64,000 nt of DNA from Auanema rhodensis. Lineage: Eukaryota; Nematoda; Chromadorea; Rhabditida; Rhabditidae. The notes beneath the pieces were generated by a model. That model was not told where the DNA came from. It was given only the letters and a program-made list of their open reading frames with translations, and searched no databases. A program made the position numbers and the translations under genes. Below are positions 1 to 11,232 of the stretch, one piece after another. Where the stretch lies: the NCBI GenBank assembly GCA_964057225.1, contig OZ059897.1, positions 2,666,001 through 2,730,000 of the forward strand, given 5' to 3'. The stretch's first letter is position 1. Every line of letters begins with the position of its first letter.

Positions 1-351
1 ATGCATTATTTTTCAAGCGATCATAACTAATTTTTGTATAGAGCGTTTCTCAATGTAGTATAGTGCATTCGATGCGGATTTTTAAGCTGCGTTGATCTGT
101 GTTATCAGATTTGAGTTAGCTTAAAAATGCACCGAGATATCAACTGATATATGTTCACACTTATATCCTCGATTTTCACCCTGAAGAATTAATTTTTTCG
201 TTGAATAACATTGTCCATCGTCTTCGTCTTGAAAAAAGGAATCTAAAAACATCTACTTTTTGTGAAATTATTCAGAAATTTTTCGGGAAAATTTTTGTCA
301 AAATGTTTTTGGAAGCAATGTTGAGTGTACATGGGAACTCAACATACACTA
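1..351 (+). repeat. Monomer 1, used to define the phase and position numbering
   Basis: Position 1 is the A of ATGCATTATT and position 351 the A just before the next copy; the phase is arbitrary. Landmarks by monomer position: AT-rich start 1-40; variable GAGCGTTTCT region 38-60; hairpin arms 78-88 and 118-128; central dyad 137-155; TCACCCTGAAG 176-186; T6 run 193-198; TTCGTTGA 197-204; A-rich GAAAAAAGGAATC 231-243; T5 run 257-261; spaced A/T tracts 264-310; 9-bp inverted repeat 318-345. This copy has a private G at position 17 (CAAGCG instead of CAAACG). Confidence 0.95.
264..310. other. Phased A/T tracts, likely curved DNA (representative copy)
   Basis: Four A-then-T tracts start at monomer positions about 265, 276, 288 and 300, so spacings are 11-12 bp, near one helical turn. 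AnTn tracts in helical phase are known to bend DNA. The block ends at the T5 run before GGAAGC and is present in essentially every monomer. Curvature is inferred from spacing, not measured. Confidence 0.6.
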
Positions 352-1404
352 ATGCATTATTTTTCAAACGATCATAACTAATTTTTGTATAGAGCGTTTC
401 TCATTGTAGTATAGTGCATTCGATGCGGATTTTTAAGCTGCGTTGATCTGTGTTATCAGATTTGAGTTAACTTAAAAATGCACCGAGTAATCAACTGATA
501 TAGGTTCACACTTATATCCTCGATTTTCACCCTGAAGAATTAATTTTTTCGTTGAATAACATTGTCCATCGTCTTTGCCTTGGAAAAAGAAATCTAAAAA
601 CTCCTACTTTTTGTGAAATTATTTAGAAATTTTTCGGGAAAATTTTTGTCACAATGTTTTTGGAAGCAATGTTGAGTGTACATGGGAACTCAACATACAC
701 TAATGCATTATTTTTCAAACGATCATAACTAATTTTTGTATTAAGCGTTTCTTAATGTAGTATAGTGCATTCGATGCGGATTTTTAAGCTGCGTTGATCT
801 GTGTTATCAGATTTGAGTTAGCTTAAAAATGCACCGAGATATCAACTGATATATGTTCACACTTATATCCTCGATTTGCACCCTGAAGAAATGATTTTTT
901 CGTTGAATAACATTGTCCATCGTCTTTGTCTTGAAAAAAAAAATCTAAAAACATCTACTTTTTGTGAAACTATTTAGAAATTTTTCGGGAAAATTTTTGT
1001 CAAAATGTTTTTGGAAGCAATGTTGAGTGTACATGGGAACTCAACATACACTAATGCATTATTTTTCAAACGATCATAACTAATTTTTGTATAGAGCGTT
1101 TCTCAATGTCGTATAGTGCATTCGATGCGAATTTTTAAGCTGCGTTGATCTGTCTTATCTGATTTGAGTTAACTTAAAAATGCACCGAGATATCAACTGA
1201 TATAGGTTCACACTTATATCCTCGATTTTCACCCTGAAGAAATGATTTTTTCGTTGAAAAACATTGTCCATCGTCTTCGTCTTGAAAAAAGGAATCTAAA
1301 AACATCTACTTTTTGTGAAATTATTCAGAAATTTTTCGGGAAAATTTTTGTCAAAATGTTTTTGGAAGCAATGTTGAGTGTACATGGGAACTCAACATAC
1401 ACTA
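352..1404 (+). repeat. 3-monomer higher-order repeat, copy 1 (monomers 2-4)
   Basis: Three distinct monomers. Monomer 2 has CTTTGCCTTGG, CTCCTAC and CACAATG. Monomer 3 has TATTAAGCG, TTAATG and AACTATTTAG. Monomer 4 has ATGTCGTATAG, GATGCGAATT and TCTTATCTG. The trio recurs 1,053 bp later and again 8,073 bp later. Monomer 2 is also marked by GAGTAATC in place of GAGATATC. Confidence 0.9.
1371..1398. repeat. 9-bp inverted repeat with 10-base spacer, positions 318-345 (representative)
   Basis: ATGTTGAGT (1,371-1,379) and ACTCAACAT (1,390-1,398) are perfect reverse complements around GTACATGGGA. CTCAGCAT variants keep all but one pair (a U-G pair in + strand RNA), and TTGACTG variants add one mismatch. 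I saw no matching change in the opposite arm. Confidence 0.8.
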
Positions 1405-2457
1405 ATGCATTATTTTTCAAACGATCATAACTAATTTTTGTATGGAGCGTTTCTCAATGTAGTATAGTGCATTCGATGCGGATTTTTAAGCTGCGTTGAT
1501 CTGTGTTATCAGATTTGAGTTAGCTTAAAAATGCACCGAGATATCAACTGATATATGTTCACACTTATATCCTCGATTTTCACCCTGAAGAATTAATTTT
1601 TTCGTTGAATAACATTGTCCATCGTCTTTGCCTTGGAAAAAGAAATCTAAAAACTCCTACTTTTTGTGAAATTATTTAGAAATTTTTCGGGAAAATTTTT
1701 GTCACAATGTTTTTGGAAGCAATGTTGAGTGTACATGGGAACTCAACATACACTAATGCATTATTTTTCAAACGATCATAACTAATTTTTGTATTAAGCG
1801 TTTCTTAATGTAGTATAGTGCATTCGATGCGGATTTTTAAGCTGCGTTGATCTGTGTTATCAGATTTGAGTTAGCTTAAAAATGCACCGAGATATCAACT
1901 GATATATGTTCACACTTATATCCTCGATTTTCACCCTGAAGAAATGATTTTTTCGTTGAATAACATTGTCCATCGTCTTTGTCTTGAAAAAAAAAATCTA
2001 AAAACATCTACTTTTTGTGAAACTATTTAGAAATTTTTCGGGAAAATTTTTGTCAAAATGTTTTTGGAAGCAATGTTGAGTGTACATGGGAACTCAACAT
2101 ACACTAATGCATTATTTTTCAAACGATCATAACTAATTTTTGTATAGAGCGTTTCTCAATGTCGTATAGTGCATTCGATGCGAATTTTTAAGCTGCATTG
2201 ATCTGTCTTATCTGATTTGAGTTAACTTAAAAATGCACCGAGATATCAACTGATATAGGTTCACACTTATATCCTCGATTTTCACCCTGAAGAAATGATT
2301 TTTTCGTTGAAAAACATTGTCCATCGTCTTCGTCTTGAAAAAAGAAATCTAAAAACATCTACTTTTTGTGAAATTATTCAGAAATTTTTCGGGAAAATTT
2401 TTGTCAAAATGTTTTTGGAAGCAATGTTGAGTGTACATGGGAACTCAACATACACTA
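1405..2457 (+). repeat. 3-monomer higher-order repeat, copy 2 (monomers 5-7)
   Basis: Monomers 6 and 7 match 3 and 4 almost base for base. Monomer 5 matches monomer 2 only in its second half: its first half (TATGGAGCG, GAGTTAGC, ATATCAACTGATATATG) is that of monomer 8, so the copy begins with a chimera. Monomer 7 has a private A in GCTGCATTGATC. Confidence 0.88.
1482..1532. repeat. Imperfect hairpin, monomer positions 78-128 (representative copy)
   Basis: The arms ATTTTTAAGCT (1,482-1,492) and AGCTTAAAAAT (1,522-1,532) are perfect 11-bp inverted repeats. Inside them ATCTG (1,499-1,503) and CAGAT (1,510-1,514) pair around a 6-base loop. Monomers with GAGTTAAC have one mismatch in the outer arm. 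It is the strongest dyad in the monomer and recurs every 351 bp. Function unknown; bidirectional terminator activity or an RNA fold are only possibilities. Confidence 0.8.
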
Positions 2458-2808
2458 ATGCATTATTTTTCAAACGATCATAACTAATTTTTGTATGGAG
2501 CGTTTCTCAATGTAGTATAGTGCATTCGATGCGGATTTTTAAGCTGCGTTGATCTGTGTTATCAGATTTGAGTTAGCTTAAAAATGCACCGAGATATCAA
2601 CTGATATATGTTCACACTTATATCCTCGATTTTCACCCTGAAGAAATGATTTTTTCGTTGAATAACATTGTCCATCGTCTTCGTCATGAAAAAAGGAATC
2701 TAAAAACATCTACTTTTTGTGAAATTATTTAGAAATTTTTCGGGAAAATTTTTGTCAAAATGTTTTTGGAAGCAATGTTGAGTGTACATGGGAACTCAGC
2801 ATACACTA
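2458..2808 (+). repeat. Monomer 8, transition to the 4-monomer repeat
   Basis: It has TATGGAGCG at the start and CTCAGCATAC at the end, a combination also seen at 10,531-10,881. It carries a private CTTCGTCATGAAA change. It sits at the junction between the 3-monomer and 4-monomer repeats. Confidence 0.8.
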
Positions 2809-4212
2809 ATGCATTATTTTTCAAACGATCATAACTAATTTTTGTATAGAGCGTTTTTCAATGTAGTATAGTGCTGTCGATGCGGATTTTTAAGCTGCGT
2901 TGATCTGTGTTATCAGATTTGAGTTAGCTTAAAAATGCACCGAGATATCAACTGATATATGTTCACGCTTATATCCTCGATTTTCACACTGAAGAAATGA
3001 TTTTTTCGTTGAATAACATTGTCCATCGTCTTCGTCTTGAAAAAAGGAATCTAAAAACATCTACTTTTTGTGAAATTATTTAGAAATTTTTCGGAAAAAT
3101 TTTTGTCAAAATGTTTTTGGAAGCAATGTTGACTGTACATGGGAACTCAACATACACTAATGCATTATTTTTCAAACGATCATAACTAATTTTTGTATAG
3201 AGCGTTTCTCAATGTAGTATAGTGCATTCGATGCGGATTTTTAAGCTGCGTTGAGCTGTGTTATCAGATTTGAGTTAACTTAAAAATGCACCGAGATATC
3301 AACTGATATATGTTCACACTTATATCCTCGATTTTCTTCCTGAAGAAATGATTTTTTCGTTGAAAAACATTGTCCATCGTATTCGTCTTGAAAAAAGGAA
3401 TCTAAAAACATCTACTTTTTGTGAAATTAATTAGAAAATTTTCGGGAAAATTTTTGTCAAAATGTTTTTGGAAGCAATGTTGAGTGTACATGGGAACTCA
3501 ACATACACTAATGCATTATTTTTCGAACGATCATAACTAATTTTTGTATAGAGCGTTTCTCATTGTAGTATAGTGCATTCGATGCGGATTTTTAAGCTGC
3601 GTTGATCTGTGTTATCAGATTTGAGTTAACTTAAAAGTGCACCGAGATATCAACTGATATAGGTTCACACTTATATCCTCGATTTTCACCCTGAAGAAAT
3701 GATTTTTTCGTTGAAAAACAGTGTCCATCGTCTTCGTCTTGAAAAAAGGAATCTAAAAACATCTACTTTTTGTGAAATTATTTAGAAATTTTTCGGGAAA
3801 ATTTTTGTCAAAATGTTTTTGGAAGCAATGTTGAGTGTACATGGGAACTCAACATACACTAATGCATTATTTTTCAAACGATCATAACTAATTTTTGTAT
3901 GGAGCGTTTCTCAATGTAGTATAGTGCATTCGATGCGGATTTTTAAGCTGCGTTGATCTGTGTTATCAGATTTGCGCTAGCTTAAAAATGCACCGAGTAA
4001 TCAACTGATATAGGTTCACACTTATATCCTCGATTTTCACCCTGAAGAATTAATTTTTTCGTTGAATAACATTGTCCATCGTCTTTGCGTTGAAAAAAGG
4101 AATCTAAAAACATCTACTTTTTGTGAAATTATTTAGAAATTTTTCGGAAAAATTTTTGTCAAAATGTTTTTGGAAGCAATGTTGACTGTACATGGGAACT
4201 CAACATACACTA
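2809..4212 (+). repeat. 4-monomer higher-order repeat A-B-C-D, copy 1 (monomers 9-12)
   Basis: A: GTGCTGTCGATG, TTCACGCTT, TCACACTGAAG, TTCGGAAAAA, TTGACTG. B: GTTGAGCTG, TTTTCTTCCTG, GAAATTAATTAG. C: TTTTTCGAACG, CTCATTG, AAACAGTGTCC. D: TTTGCGCTAGC, GAGTAATC, CTTTGCGTTG. The set repeats every 1,404 bp; the TTTGCGCTAG mark of D is at 3,971, 5,375, 6,779 and 8,183. Confidence 0.93.
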
Positions 4213-5616
4213 ATGCATTATTTTTCAAACGATCATAACTAATTTTTGTATAGAGCGTTTTTCAATGTAGTATAGTGCTGTCGATGCGGATTTTTAAGCT
4301 GCGTTGATCTGTGTTATCAGATTTGAGTTAGCTTAAAAATGCACCGAGATATCAACTGATATATGTTCACGCTTATATCCTCGATTTTCACACTGAAGAA
4401 ATGATTTTTTCGTTGAATAACATTGTCCATCGTCTTCGTCTTGAAAAAAGGAATCTAAAAACATCTACTTTTTGTGAAATTATTTAGAAATTTTTCGGAA
4501 AAATTTTTGTCAAAATGTTTTTGGAAGCAATGTTGACTGTACATGGGAACTCAACATACACTAATGCATTATTTTTCAAACGATCATAACTAATTTTTGT
4601 ATAGAGCGTTTCTCAATGTAGTATAGTGCATTCGATGCGGATTTTTAAGCTGCGTTGAGCTGTGTTATCAGATTTGAGTTAACTTAAAAATGCACCGAGA
4701 TATCAACTGATATATGTTCACACTTATATCCTCGATTTTCTTCCTGAAGAAATGATTTTTTCGTTGAAAAACATTGTCCATCGTATTCGTCTTGAAAAAA
4801 GGAATCTAAAAACATCTACTTTTTGTGAAATTAATTAGAAAATTTTCGGGAAAATTTTTGTCAAAATGTTTTTGGAAGCAATGTTGAGTGTACATGGGAA
4901 CTCAACATACACTAATGCATTATTTTTCGAACGATCATAACTAATTTTTGTATAGAGCGTTTCTCATTGTAGTATAGTGCATTCGATGCGGATTTTTAAG
5001 CTGCGTTGATCTGTGTTATCAGATTTGAGTTAACTTAAAAGTGCACCGAGATATCAACTGATATAGGTTCACACTTATATCCTCGATTTTCACCCTGAAG
5101 AAATGATTTTTTCGTTGAAAAACAGTGTCCATCGTCTTCGTCTTGAAAAAAGGAATCTAAAAACATCTACTTTTTGTGAAATTATTTAGAAATTTTTCGG
5201 GAAAATTTTTGTCAAAATGTTTTTGGAAGCAATGTTGAGTGTACATGGGAACTCAACATACACTAATGCATTATTTTTCAAACGATCATAACTAATTTTT
5301 GTATGGAGCGTTTCTCAATGTAGTATAGTGCATTCGATGCGGATTTTTAAGCTGCGTTGATCTGTGTTATCAGATTTGCGCTAGCTTAAAAATGCACCGA
5401 GTAATCAACTGATATAGGTTCACACTTATATCCTCGATTTTCACCCTGAAGAATTAATTTTTTCGTTGAATAACATTGTCCATCGTCTTTGCGTTGAAAA
5501 AAGGAATCTAAAAACATCTACTTTTTGTGAAATTATTTAGAAATTTTTCGGAAAAATTTTTGTCAAAATGTTTTTGGAAGCAATGTTGACTGTACATGGG
5601 AACTCAACATACACTA
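4213..5616 (+). repeat. 4-monomer higher-order repeat A-B-C-D, copy 2 (monomers 13-16)
   Basis: It matches copy 1 monomer by monomer, including the AAAAGTGCACC variant of monomer C shared by copies 1 and 2 but absent from copy 3. By eye it is nearly identical to copy 1, which points to very recent amplification. Confidence 0.93.
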
Positions 5617-7020
5617 ATGCATTATTTTTCAAACGATCATAACTAATTTTTGTATAGAGCGTTTTTCAATGTAGTATAGTGCTGTCGATGCGGATTTTTA
5701 AGCTGCGTTGATCTGTGTTATCAGATTTGAGTTAGCTTAAAAATGCACCGAGATATCAACTGATATATGTTCACGCTTATATCCTCGATTTTCACACTGA
5801 AGAAATGATTTTTTCGTTGAATAACATTGTCCATCGTCTTCGTCTTGAAAAAAGGAATCTAAAAACATCTACTTTTTGTGAAATTATTTAGAAATTTTTC
5901 GGAAAAATTTTTGTCAAAATGTTTTTGGAAGCAATGTTGACTGTACATGGGAACTCAACATACACTAATGCATTATTTTTCAAACGATCATAACTAATTT
6001 TTGTATAGAGCGTTTCTCAATGTAGTATAGTGCATTCGATGCGGATTTTTAAGCTGCGTTGAGCTGTGTTATCAGATTTGAGTTAACTTAAAAATGCACC
6101 GAGATATCAACTGATATATGTTCACACTTATATCCTCGATTTTCTTCCTGAAGAAATGATTTTTTCGTTGAAAAACATTGTCCATCGTATTCGTCTTGAA
6201 AAAAGGAATCTAAAAACATCTACTTTTTGTGAAATTAATTAGAAAATTTTCGGGAAAATTTTTGTCAAAATGTTTTTGGAAGCAATGTTGAGTGTACATG
6301 GGAACTCAACATACACTAATGCATTATTTTTCGAACGATCATAACTAATTTTTGTATAGAGCGTTTCTCATTGTAGTATAGTGCATTCGATGCGGATTTT
6401 TAAGCTGCGTTGATCTGTGTTATCAGATTTGAGTTAACTTAAAAATGCACCGAGATATCAACTGATATAGGTTCACACTTATATCCTCGATTTTCACCCT
6501 GAAGAAATGATTTTTTCGTTGAAAAACAGTGTCCATCGTCTTCGTCTTGAAAAAAGGAATCTAAAAACATCTACTTTTTGTGAAATTATTTAGAAATTTT
6601 TCGGGAAAATTTTTGTCAAAATGTTTTTGGAAGCAATGTTGAGTGTACATGGGAACTCAACATACACTAATGCATTATTTTTCAAACGATCATAACTAAT
6701 TTTTGTATGGAGCGTTTCTCAATGTAGTATAGTGCATTCGATGCGGATTTTTAAGCTGCGTTGATCTGTGTTATCAGATTTGCGCTAGCTTAAAAATGCA
6801 CCGAGTAATCAACTGATATAGGTTCACACTTATATCCTCGATTTTCACCCTGAAGAATTAATTTTTTCGTTGAATAACATTGTCCATCGTCTTTGCGTTG
6901 AAAAAAGGAATCTAAAAACATCTACTTTTTGTGAAATTATTTAGAAATTTTTCGGAAAAATTTTTGTCAAAATGTTTTTGGAAGCAATGTTGACTGTACA
7001 TGGGAACTCAACATACACTA
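5617..7020 (+). repeat. 4-monomer higher-order repeat A-B-C-D, copy 3 (monomers 17-20)
   Basis: It has the same four marks as copy 1, but monomer C has AAAAATGCACC rather than AAAAGTGCACC. That difference groups copies 1 and 2 together. Confidence 0.93.
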
Positions 7021-8424
7021 ATGCATTATTTTTCAAACGATCATAACTAATTTTTGTATAGAGCGTTTCTCAATGTAGTATAGTGCATTCGATGCGGATT
7101 TTTAAGCTGCGTTGAGCTGTGTTATCAGATTTGAGTTAACTTAAAAATGCACCGAGATATCAACTGATATATGTTCACACTTATATCCTCGATTTTCTTC
7201 CTGAAGAAATGATTTTTTCGTTGAATAACATTGTCCATCGTCTTCGTCTTGAAAAAAGGAATCTAAAAACATCTACTTTTTGTGAAATTATTTAGAAATT
7301 TTTCGGAAAAATTTTTGTCAAAATGTTTTTGGAAGCAATGTTGACTGTACATGGGAACTCAACATACACTAATGCATTATTTTTCAAACGATCATAACTA
7401 ATTTTTGTATAGAGCGTTTCTCAATGTAGTATAGTGCATTCGATGCGGATTTTTAAGCTGCGTTGAGCTGTGTTATCAGATTTGAGTTAACTTAAAAATG
7501 CACCGAGATATCAACTGATATATGTTCACACTTATATCCTCGATTTTCTTCCTGAAGAAATGATTTTTTCGTTGAAAAACATTGTCCATCGTATTCGTCT
7601 TGAAAAAAGGAATCTAAAAACATCTACTTTTTGTGAAATTAATTAGAAAATTTTCGGGAAAATTTTTGTCAAAATGTTTTTGGAAGCAATGTTGAGTGTA
7701 CATGGGAACTCAACATACACTAATGCATTATTTTTCGAACGATCATAACTAATTTTTGTATAGAGCGTTTCTCATTGTAGTATAGTGCATTCGATGCGGA
7801 TTTTTAAGCTGCGTTGATCTGTGTTATCAGATTTGAGTTAACTTAAAAATGCACCGAGATATCAACTGATATAGGTTCACACTTATATCCTCGATTTTCA
7901 CCCTGAAGAAATGATTTTTTCGTTGAAAAACAGTGTCCATCGTCTTCGTCTTGAAAAAAGGAATCTAAAAACATCTACTTTTTGTGAAATTATTTAGAAA
8001 TTTTTCGGGAAAATTTTTGTCAAAATGTTTTTGGAAGCAATGTTGAGTGTACATGGGAACTCAACATACACTAATGCATTATTTTTCAAACGATCATAAC
8101 TAATTTTTGTATGGAGCGTTTCTCAATGTAGTATAGTGCATTCGATGCGGATTTTTAAGCTGCGTTGATCTGTGTTATCAGATTTGCGCTAGCTTAAAAA
8201 TGCACCGAGTAATCAACTGATATAGGTTCACACTTATATCCTCGATTTTCACCCTGAAGAATTAATTTTTTCGTTGAATAACATTGTCCATCGTCTTTGC
8301 GTTGAAAAAAGAAATCTAAAAACATCTACTTTTTGTGAAATTATTCAGAAATTTTTCGGGAAAATTTTTGTCACAATGTTTTTGGAAGCAATGTTGAGTG
8401 TACATGGGAACTCAACATACACTA
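7021..8424 (+). repeat. 4-monomer higher-order repeat, copy 4 with chimeric end monomers (21-24)
   Basis: Monomer 21 replaces A with a B/A hybrid: B marks GTTGAGCTG and TTTTCTTCCTG in its first half, A marks TTGAATAACATTG, TTCGGAAAAA and TTGACTG in its second. Monomers 22 and 23 are normal B and C. Monomer 24 starts as D (TTTGCGCTAGC, CTTTGCGTTG) but ends with TTATTCAG and GTCACAATG and lacks the D marks TTCGGAAAAA and TTGACTG. The repeat ends inside it. Confidence 0.9.
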
Positions 8425-11232
8425 ATGCATTATTTTTCAAACGATCATAACTAATTTTTGTATAGAGCGTTTCTCATTGTAGTATAGTGCATTCGATGCG
8501 GATTTTTAAGCTGCGTTGATCTGTGTTATCAGATTTGAGTTAACTTAAAAATGCACCGAGTAATCAACTGATATAGGTTCACACTTATATCCTCGATTTT
8601 CACCCTGAAGAATTAATTTTTTCGTTGAATAACATTGTCCATCGTCTTTGCCTTGGAAAAAGAAATCTAAAAACTCCTACTTTTTGTGAAATTATTTAGA
8701 AATTTTTCGGGAAAATTTTTGTCACAATGTTTTTGGAAGCAATGTTGAGTGTACATGGGAACTCAACATACACTAATGCATTATTTTTCAAACGATCATA
8801 ACTAATTTTTGTATTAAGCGTTTCTTAATGTAGTATAGTGCATTCGATGCGGATTTTTAAGCTGCGTTGATCTGTGTTATCAGATTTGAGTTAGCTTAAA
8901 AATGCACCGAGATATCAACTGATATATGTTCACACTTATATCCTCGATTTTCACCCTGAAGAAATGATTTTTTCGTTGAATAACATTGTCCATCGTCTTT
9001 GTCTTGAAAAAAAAAATCTAAAAACATCTACTTTTTGTGAAACTATTTAGAAATTTTTCGGGAAAATTTTTGTCAAAATGTTTTTGGAAGCAATGTTGAG
9101 TGTACATGGGAACTCAACATACACTAATGCATTATTTTTCAAACGATCATAACTAATTTTTGTATAGAGCGTTTCTCAATGTCGTATAGTGCATTCGATG
9201 CGAATTTTTAAGCTGCGTTGATCTGTCTTATCTGATTTGAGTTAACTTAAAAATGCACCGAGATATCAACTGATATAGGTTCACACTTATATCCTCGATT
9301 TTCACCCTGAAGAAATGATTTTTTCGTTGAAAAACATTGTCCATCGTCTTCGTCTTGAAAAAAGGAATCTAAAAACATCTACTTTTTGTGAAATTATTCA
9401 GAAATTTTTCGGGAAAATTTTTGTCAAAATGTTTTTGGAAGCAATGTTGAGTGTACATGGGAACTCAACATACACTAATGCATTATTTTTCAAACGATCA
9501 TAACTAATTTTTGTATGGAGCGTTTCTCAATGTAGTATAGTGCATTCGATGCGGATTTTTAAGCTGCGTTGATCTGTGTTATCAGATTTGAGTTAGCTTA
9601 AAAATGCACCGAGATATCAACTGATATATGTTCACACTTATATCCTCGATTTTCACCCTGAAGAATTAATTTTTTCGTTGAATAACATTGTCCATCGTCT
9701 TTGCCTTGGAAAAAGAAATCTAAAAACTCCTACTTTTTGTGAAATTATTTAGAAATTTTTCGGGAAAATTTTTGTCACAATGTTTTTGGAAGCAATGTTG
9801 AGTGTACATGGGAACTCAACATACACTAATGCATTATTTTTCAAACGATCATAACTAATTTTTGTATTAAGCGTTTCTTAATGTAGTATAGTGCATTCGA
9901 TGCGGATTTTTAAGCTGCGTTGATCTGTGTTATCAGATTTGAGTTAGCTTAAAAATGCACCGAGATATCAACTGATATATGTTCACACTTATATCCTCGA
10001 TTTTCACCCTGAAGAAATGATTTTTTCGTTGAATAACATTGTCCATCGTCTTTGTCTTGAAAAAAAAAATCTAAAAACATCTACTTTTTGTGAAACTATT
10101 TAGAAATTTTTCGGGAAAATTTTTGTCAAAATGTTTTTGGAAGCATTGTTGAGTGTACATGGGAACTCAACATACACTAATGCATTATTTTTCAAACGAT
10201 CATAACTAATTTTTGTATAGAGCGTTTCTCAATGTCGTATAGTGCATTCGATGCGAATTTTTAAGCTGCGTTGATCTGTCTTATCTGATTTGAGTTAACT
10301 TAAAAATGCACCGAGATATCAACTGATATAGGTTCACACTTATATCCTCGATTTTCACCCTGAAGAAATGATTTTTTCGTTGAAAAACATTGTCCATCGT
10401 CTTCGTCTTGAAAAAAGGAATCTAAAAACATCTACTTTTTGTGAAATTATTCAGAAATTTTTCGGGAAAATTTTTGTCAAAATGTTTTTGGAAGCAATGT
10501 TGAGTGTACATGGGAACTCAACATACACTAATGCATTATTTTTCAAACGATCATAACTAATTTTTGTATGGAGCGTTTCTCAATGTAGTATAGTGCATTC
10601 GATGCGGATTTTTAAGCTGCGTTGATCTGTGTTATCAGATTTGAGTTAGCTTAAAAATGCACCGAGATATCAACTGATATATGTTCACACTTATATCCTC
10701 GATTTTCACCCTGAAGAAATGATTTTTTCGTTGAATAACATTGTCCATCGTCTTCGTCTTGAAAAAAGGAATCTAAAAACATCTACTTTTTGTGAAATTA
10801 TTCAGAAATTTTTCGGGAAAATTTTTGTCAAAATGTTTTTGGAAGCAATGTTGAGTGTACATGGGAACTCAGCATACACTAATGCATTATTTTTCAAACG
10901 ATCATAACTAATTTTTGTATAGAGCGTTTTTCAATGTAGTATAGTGCTGTCGATGCGGATTTTTAAGCTGCGTTGATCTGTGTTATCAGATTTGAGTTAG
11001 CTTAAAAATGCACCGAGATATCAACTGATATATGTTCACGCTTATATCCTCGATTTTCACACTGAAGAAATGATTTTTTCGTTGAATAACATTGTCCATC
11101 GTCTTCGTCTTGAAAAAAGGAATCTAAAAACATCTACTTTTTGTGAAATTATTTAGAAATTTTTCGGAAAAATTTTTGTCAAAATGTTTTTGGAAGCAAT
11201 GTTGACTGTACATGGGAACTCAACATACACTA
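8425..11232 (+). repeat. Second copy of monomers 2-9, offset 23 monomers (8,073 bp)
   Basis: Monomers 25-32 follow the same order as monomers 2-9: the 3-monomer repeat twice, then the TATGGAGCG monomer, then an A-type monomer with GTGCTGTCGATG. Small differences exist: TTTTCACCCTG at 8,945 against TTTGCACCCTG at 872, GAAGCATTG at about 10,140, and TTATTCAG instead of TTATTTAG in monomer 31. The original lies at 352-3,159. Confidence 0.9.

Noticed and set aside
117-165. RNA polymerase III promoter-like A box (TAGCTTAAAAATG) and B box (GGTTCACAC)
   Set aside because: The GGTTC start of a B box occurs only in ATAGG variants, and the rest of the box (GANTCC) is absent. The A box lacks its final GG. 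No tRNA or SINE body follows.
197-213. Possible CENP-B box: TTCGTTGAA in each monomer
   Set aside because: It matches the TTCG and central A of the known box consensus (TTCG, four any, A, two any, CGGG) but lacks the CGGG half in every monomer checked. The separate TTCGGGAAAA at 283-292 also fails. Half a match in an AT-rich sequence is weak.
1-351. Internal subrepeats or half-length (about 175 bp) duplication within the monomer
   Set aside because: Comparing the halves by eye gives only short shared words (ATTTTTGT, TTCAC, TCGAT) at unrelated spacings. No ancestral dimer structure is visible.
1242-1430. 62-codon + strand ORF recurring in many monomers (for example 1242, 10368, 25461, 44416, 63369)
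   Set aside because: It is open only in the minority of monomers that combine GAAATGATT at the start with TTCAG (or TTTGG) instead of the stop-bearing TTTAG near codon 28; many neighbours have GAATTAATT with no ATG. It always ends at the conserved TAA in CGATCATAA, and nothing resembles a ribosome-binding or splice context. The monomer length is a multiple of 3, so the frame recurs trivially. Variation shows no coding pattern that I can see.
1-8424. CRISPR array
   Set aside because: Regular spacing could suggest one, but there are no unique spacers: the full 351-bp unit repeats, far longer than any CRISPR repeat-spacer unit, and no cas genes are present.
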